A stretch of DNA of 64,000 bases from Bactrocera neohumeralis (lineage: Eukaryota; Arthropoda; Insecta; Diptera; Tephritidae). Location of the stretch: contig NC_065923.1 in assembly GCF_024586455.1 (NCBI RefSeq), positions 44,462,264 through 44,526,263 on the forward strand. The letters run 5' to 3'. Made by a program: the position numbers and the translations under genes. Positions 58,240 through 64,000 of the stretch are shown piece after piece. The notes beneath the pieces are model-generated. The model made no database searches. It was not told the origin of the DNA and worked only from the letters and a program-made list of their open reading frames with translations. The number at the start of each line of letters is the position of its first letter. The stretch's first letter is position 1.

Positions 58240-58705
58240 GAAGGCCAATCGACAGTCATGCAGGTGAAACGCACAGAATGAAACCCCACCGAAGCGTGAA
58301 AAAAGCGAAAAGGAATTAACCTTTAACAGCGATTATAACATAGTGTTGTTGACCCATTTGAAGGACGAGGTCGCCAAAAAAAAACTGCTGTTCTACCAAG
58401 GTAATGCACTGTGCCACAAGTAAGAGAAAATGATAGGAAAAATCTATAATATTATCTGGGCTTAGAATTACTTCCGCATTCGCCGTATTCTTCAGATCTG
58501 TCCCTCAACGACTGTTTCGTGTTCTCAATTCTCAATACTCGCTGAGAAAATAATTCCGTCGAATGAAGAGGTGATTACCGAAAGTGATGCCATTTTGAAG
58601 CAATGGTATTGAAAAATTGGAAAGTCACTATAATTTGTACATTACTTTCGAAGAGAACTATTCTCAATAAAAAAACGTAGTTTTCCAGGAAAATGTGTTT
58701 CATTA
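58240..58705 (+). pseudogene. Mariner relic, C-terminal half
   Basis: Plus-strand reading across frames: LLTHLKDEVAKKKLLFYQGN, ALCHK, then SPYSSDLSLNDCFVFSI-like sequence (about 58480-58530) and IPSNEEVITESDAILKQWY. This is the order of mariner's second and third catalytic blocks and C-terminus ('FHQDNA', 'YSPDLAPSDFFLF', 'SNEEVI'). The second catalytic Asp is replaced by Gly (FYQGNA). It differs from the other two mariner types in the window. Frame breaks are frequent and the N-terminal half is missing or unrecognisable. Confidence 0.7.
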
Positions 58706-61379
58706 TATTTTTAAAACTGTCGACATAGATTAACTCAAAAACGGTGCACCGATTAAACTAACTAATTTTTTCGAGATGAAGCTCTATCAGAAACCAGTGT
58801 TTATCGATGATGTCGTGTATATTCAATCGAGGTCATAGATAGAATAAGATCATCGTACAAGTATGCAGAGAGACCTTGGGTCTATTGTGCCCTCTTCTCC
58901 GTGAAACGTATTCCCAAAAGTTTTTCACTCTAGGAATTCGCCGGGCGCTATTGAAATTATGTGATCGATATCCATATAATCCAAAATCAGTTGTTGTTCG
59001 GGAAATTTTGATGCTGTGTAAAAATTGATAAAATAAAATCATCGTGAAACCTGTCATGAGAGTGAGAGACCTTAACGTTTTTTAACAACTTAAGGAGCAG
59101 TTAATGCGTTCAGAAGGCATGTGTTGGAAATACCTCAATCAGAGTAGAATAAGTGCTTGGACAATTGATTCAAACACATGCAAAAGTGTATAGATCTTAA
59201 CGAAGAATATTTCGAGAGACAATGAAGCGATTTACGATGATAAAGATTTCATCAGTCCCAAATAATAAGGGACAACGCTCATGTAATCTTTATATGAAAA
59301 TAGCGAATTTTACTCAATTAATCACTTGCGTCGAAAATACGTTCATTTCAGGATAATGTGCAACAACATAAGGTGATGCTTTATTTGATATAACATCTCA
59401 ATCGCATCCATTCCATTTACAAACTGCAGCATTAATGTAGTGGAATGCAATGAAAAATGTACCAATTTCCGTTCGTTTTTCACAATTATTTCTTATTAAT
59501 ACGGAATTTTCGAAACTTATTCCTTATAAAACCTTTTACATTTACGCAGTCTGTAGAATGATGCGTTCGAAAAACACCAATCAAATTTTCACTTACTTGA
59601 CCATAAAACATAATTAGATTGTTCATTATTTTATGTAATGTGTTCACAAATAAGCGAATTTTTAGAGAGAAACCTATATGTGCAATATAATAAGGAAACT
59701 GATTACTTTCTGGCTAAATTTGAAACTTTTTAATGCAGTGTGTTTCTTCTGGCAATTCGAAGAATGCGCAAGTATAAGTTTTTTTATAAAATGTTGCAAT
59801 TTTGATGTAAAACTTTCTTGGCAGTCATCATTGAATGTTACGTATACGCCCCGGTATCCATACACTAACTACGAAACTTTTTATACACTTTTCGAAATTG
59901 CCTAAGAAACTGTAGTACTAACTTTTTACATTGCTCCGTCCTTAATTTCATTTAACAATCGGGGAGAGCTAACACCAAATTCAACAGGCCGAACCAACCA
60001 GGCAGAAAAAAACGAAAAGGAATACAGAGACGTTGGAATGCAAAGCTTTGAACTGTCGATTTGTTTTCCTTACAGTTTCTGAATGCAAGTTAAAAAATTT
60101 AAAGTTTAAGAAACTTTAATACATTATTACAAATAAGGCAGAAAATTTATTATGCTAAAATTTATTTTTATGCTCAATTTAGTGGTTCGAAGTAGACAAC
60201 AAATTTGTTACAAGGGGGTGTGGTACATATGTGGAGATGAAAACATTAAATCCTTATATTTTAATTTATATAGACACCTATATCTTAAGATTATTAGATC
60301 TTATTTTACAGCATTAATGCTTAATGAGTTGTGACGAATAGATAGATAATACTACCAAAATCTTCTTCAGTTGCATAACTCATCACCTTACGTTCCCATA
60401 TAAACAAAAAATATGTGGCTCAAAATTAAACAGTTTTGTAATGTAAACTTCTGTAACTTTGAATTAAAAAAATACTTTGCTTTAATTCTTTAACCAATAA
60501 ATGCCCTTTGCTAACTGGGATGCACCATATTTAAAATTGCTACCACCACAATTACTAACCTTGATATTTTGTATTAATAGACATGCTCTTAAGTCAAAGT
60601 TTTCACTTTGTCTACTCCTATACCAAAAGTATGGTAAACACTCGTTGTCAAACTTTATTTGGAATTGGTCAATTTTAATTTGGTGAATTGCAAAGTAATT
60701 GGAAATTATTGACTGCGAACAGTAACGTAAAATTTCAATGTTCACATTAATAAAATTTATCGGAAAACTTTCTACTATTTACTAGGTTAACAGATTTCAA
60801 TAATTTTTAGGTAACGATTGAAAGTGCAATAAGAATTGGTTTTAAATATAGTAGTTATTTTGATCATTATCCGCATAATTTTTTCCTATGTTATTTCAAT
60901 TTGACTCAAATTGTTATTAAAATTAAAAAAAAACAATTACACATAATAATAAGGTTCAAAAATATGATATCCTTAAATGTTTTATTAAATATCACCTACC
61001 AGGAATGAACATATAGTTTTTTACAAAATTGGCTTAGAAAACTAAGTATTAGTATGAAGAATCTTTTTCATAATGCCTCTGTAAACCTATTTCAAATGAA
61101 ATTTTATTATTACAGGTTTATTCTCGATATACGTATCACATGTATAGCATTAATACCGAAACACACAGTTTCCTTTTGGTATCGACTATGAATTCCATGG
61201 GTTTGTATTTAATATGTCAATATTGTTTAAGTTGACTTTGTAGATATACCCTTCAGTAAGTTGGTACTAAAATTAGGTTACCCGTTCAGCATTCGTAAAA
61301 ATGCAACTTAGTATGATACATAAGCAGAAGGAGGATGGAGTCATGTGTAGAAGTTCACGCAAGTGAGGAAAGTTTACTG
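58706..61379. other. No recognisable gene or element
   Basis: About 2.7 kb of AT-rich sequence with short open frames. Two loosely similar stretches (58848-58880 and 59035-59075, each with ATCATCGT and GAGAGACCT) may be a small duplication. Confidence 0.5.
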
Positions 61380-64000
61380 ATCGCCATTCACTTGGGAGTG
61401 GCCAGAAGCGATTCTTTTACACATGGCTCAAGCAGCTCACTACTTCCGGTCTTTGACTAGGTATCCTCTGGATAGCCTAAGAACAACCGTTCGAAGGCGC
61501 GCTAAAGTGAGAACCTGAAACATCCCCCACATAGGGTTGTGCGCTGGGTTTGGGACCCGCCATTTTATAAACACCCCCAATGAAAAGGAACAACAAGCCT
61601 CGGATGAGAAACCCCCCTTTTGATGACGACCATGGCAAACGAAATAAGGACTAAGACATACGGGCATGCACCCGGAATGTCCGGACCCTTAATTGGAAAG
61701 GTGCCGCTGCCAAGCCGGTTGATGTCCTCGTAAAAACAAAGGCTGACAACACCGCCGTCCAAGAGATGCGATGGACGGGACAAGGACAGAGACGAGTAGG
61801 TCCTTGTGACATTTACTACAGTGGCCATATAAAGGAGCGCAGGTTTGGTGTTGGATTCGTGGTGGGAGAGAGACTCCGTCGCCGAGTACTATCATTCACT
61901 CCGGTGAATGAACGTCAAGCCACAATCCGCATCAAAGCGAGGTTTTTCAACATATCGCTGATTTGCGCCCACGCCTCGACAGAAGAGAAGGACGATGTGA
62001 CCAAAGATGGCTTTTATGAGTGTTTGGAGCACACCTATGAGCGCTGCCCCGCCACGATGACAAAATCATGCTTGGCGACTTTAACGCCAGGGTGGGCAAA
62101 GAAGGTATATTTGGCACTACGGTCGGTAAATTCAGCCTCCACGACGAAACTTCCCCAAATGGGTTGAGGCTAATCGACTTCGCCGAGGCCCGAGAAGGAC
62201 AAGAAGATACATCAAGCTACCTGGCTGTCTCCGGATCGAAAAGACAACAACCAGAACGATCATGTTGTGATAGATGGAAGACACGTCTCCAGTGTTCTAG
62301 ACGTGCGTACGCTCCGAGGTCCTAACATCGACTCGGACTACTATCTTATTGCAGCCAAGATACGCACCCGCCTCTGTGCAGCAAAAAACGTACGTCAGCA
62401 AACACAAGGAAGGTTCGACGTCGAGAAGCTGCAATCACAACAGACAGCCGAACGATTTTCTACTCGGCTTGCACTCCTGCTCTCACTCGTCAAAACTCGG
62501 TATAAGGAAACTGTGGGACGGCATTTCAAACTCCTTACGTACAGCTGCAACCGAAACCATTGGTTTTCGGAAAGTGCAAAAGAACAGCTGGTACGACGAG
62601 GAGTGCCGTGTCGCAGCGGAGAGAAAACAGACTGCCTAGCCCGCAACGTTACGATCGACCACAACACGTGTGGAATGGGATATATACCGAGAGTTGAAGA
62701 GGGAAGAGAGACGCATTTGCAGACAGAAAAAGAAAGAGGCCGAAATGCGTGAGTATGAAGAGCTTGATAAGCTGGCCGACATGGGTAATGCTCGAAAATT
62801 CTATGAAAAAATGCGGCGGCTTACAGAAGGTTTCAAGACCGGAGCATACTCTTGTAGAACCCCTAAAGGTGATCTAGTCACTGATGCCCAGAGCATACTC
62901 AAATTATGGAGGGAACACTTCTTCAGCCTGCTGAATGGCAGTGAACGTACAACGCCAGGAGAAGGCGAACCCGATTCCCCAATCGATGACGATGCAGCAA
63001 ACGTTCCATTGCCCGACCATGAAGAAGTTCGAATAGCAATTACCCGCCTGAAGAACAACAAAGCGGCGGGGGCCGATGGATTACCGGCCGATGGACACAC
63101 GGAGGGCGAAGAACTGATAAGGAGCATGCATCAGCTTCTTTGTAAAATATGGTCAGACGAAAGCACGCCCAACGATTAGAAGTTAAGTGTGCTTTGCTCA
63201 ATCCACAAAAAGGGAGAACCCACAATCTGCGCCAACTACCGTGGGATAAGCCTCCTCAACATCGCGTATAAGATTCTATAGAGCGTATTGTGTGAAAGAT
63301 TAAAGCCCGCCGTCAACGAACTGATTGGACCTTATCAGTGTGGCTTTAGACCTGGCAAATCAACAACCGACCAGATATTCACCATGCGCCAAATCTTGGA
63401 AAAGACCCGTGAAAAGAGAATCGACACACACCACCTCTTCGTCGATTTCAAAGCTGCTTTCGACAGCACGAAAAAGAGCTGCCTTTATGCCGCAATGTCT
63501 GAATTTGGTATCCCCGCAAAACTAATACAGCTGTGTAAACTGACGTTGAGCAACACGAAAAGCTCCGTCAGGATCGGGAAGGACCTCTCGAGCCGTTCGA
63601 TACCAAACGAGGTTTCAGACAAGGCGACTCCCTATCGTGCGACTTCTTCAATCTGCTGCTGGAGGAAACTATTCGAGCTGCAAAACTTAATCGAGCAGGT
63701 GCAATCTTTTATAAGAGTGGACAGCTGCTGGCGTATCATCATCGGCCTCAACACCCGCGCCGTTAGTTCTGTTTTCTCCAGGCTGGACAAGGAAGCACAG
63801 AAAATGGATCTTCCAGTGAACAATGTAAGACGAAATATCTCCTGTCATCAAACAAACAGTCGTCGCACTCGCGACTTGGCTCTCACGTCACTGTTGACAG
63901 TCATAACTTTGAAGTTGTAGATAATTTCGTCAATTTAGGAACCAGTATTAACACCACCAACAATGTCAGCCTGGAAATCCAACGCAGGATTACTCTTGCC
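61380..64000 (+). pseudogene. RTE-like non-LTR retrotransposon with 5' region, running off the right edge
   Basis: The fullest copy. A 5' region (about 61380-61660) precedes the endonuclease, which starts NVRTLNWKGAA with VQEMRWTGQGQRRVG (catalytic Glu), FNISLICAHAS and LGDFNARVG. The final catalytic SDH reads SDY (about 62334-62342). A roughly 30-bp gap follows ARE(G) near 62200. Linker motifs match 55586-57112. RT has AITRLKNNKAAGADGLPA, NYRGISLL, a stop, CERLKPAVNELIGPYQCGFR and motif A FVDFKAAFDS (63443-63472). After a frame change, LLAY joins directly to IIGLNTRA (63729-63745): a 14-bp deletion has removed the ADD of the active site. Frame changes occur at least five times. The endonuclease type (like vertebrate CFDP2, itself derived from an RTE element) and RT suggest the RTE group. 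Confidence 0.9.

Noticed and set aside
61440..61895. Minus-strand open frames opposite the 5' part of the RTE-like copy
   Set aside because: The plus strand carries the endonuclease motifs; the minus frames are shadows in GC-rich sequence.

Overview
This window looks like a gene-poor, AT-rich stretch of a dipteran genome, most likely a tephritid fruit fly (Bactrocera, Zeugodacus or Ceratitis type). I found no intact host gene and no structural RNA gene. The recognisable content is a graveyard of transposable elements. The fly assignment rests on three things: repeats built around a (GTCY)n tract, as in the mini-me/DINE-1-like repeats of flies; a mariner-family transposase of the DD41D 'rosa' type, a family first described in Ceratitis; and a mellifera-type mariner. 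The species call is inference.

Layout. 1-7 kb: a Gag-like fragment running off the left edge, a trinucleotide-rich tract, a broken mellifera-type mariner, and one long GTCY repeat (here 'family A'). 7-16 kb: a second 3' fragment of an RTE-like non-LTR retrotransposon, a probable TTAA-flanked element end, a nested hairpin element and two 'family D' repeats. 16.8-22.3 kb: one LTR retrotransposon (Ty3/Gypsy, Mdg3/Micropia-like, minus strand) with both LTRs and a 4-bp target duplication, inserted into an older family D repeat. 23.6-24.5 kb: a 932-bp foldback element with 370-bp arms and an 8-bp duplication. 25.7-27 kb: a rosa-type DD41D transposon with TIRs and TA flanks. 30.6-33.5 kb: decayed family A copies, one interrupted by a TTAA-flanked MITE. 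33.7-35.9 kb: relic of a transposase I cannot place in a named superfamily (D plus CxxH motif). 37.7-43.9 kb: a second DD41D relic, a decayed family D copy, the 3' end of an I/Jockey-type LINE, an R1/Jockey-type RT fragment and long GTCY-related repeats. 45.2-52.4 kb: an RTE copy split by a 718-bp insertion with a 15-bp duplication, a mariner fragment, and more GTCY repeats. 55.4-64 kb: two larger RTE-like copies, a mariner relic and empty AT-rich sequence.

The elements do not form a pathway; what ties them together is nesting order. Repeats of families A and D form the oldest layer, into which the LTR element and the TTAA MITE went later. At least six RTE-like copies, in both orientations, are shared-family fragments broken in different ways. 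No reading frame here looks capable of making an active transposition protein as it stands. The items most worth follow-up are the foldback hairpin, the shared end architecture of the GTCY families, the unassigned CxxH transposase, and the LTR element whose near-identical LTRs contrast with a damaged pol.
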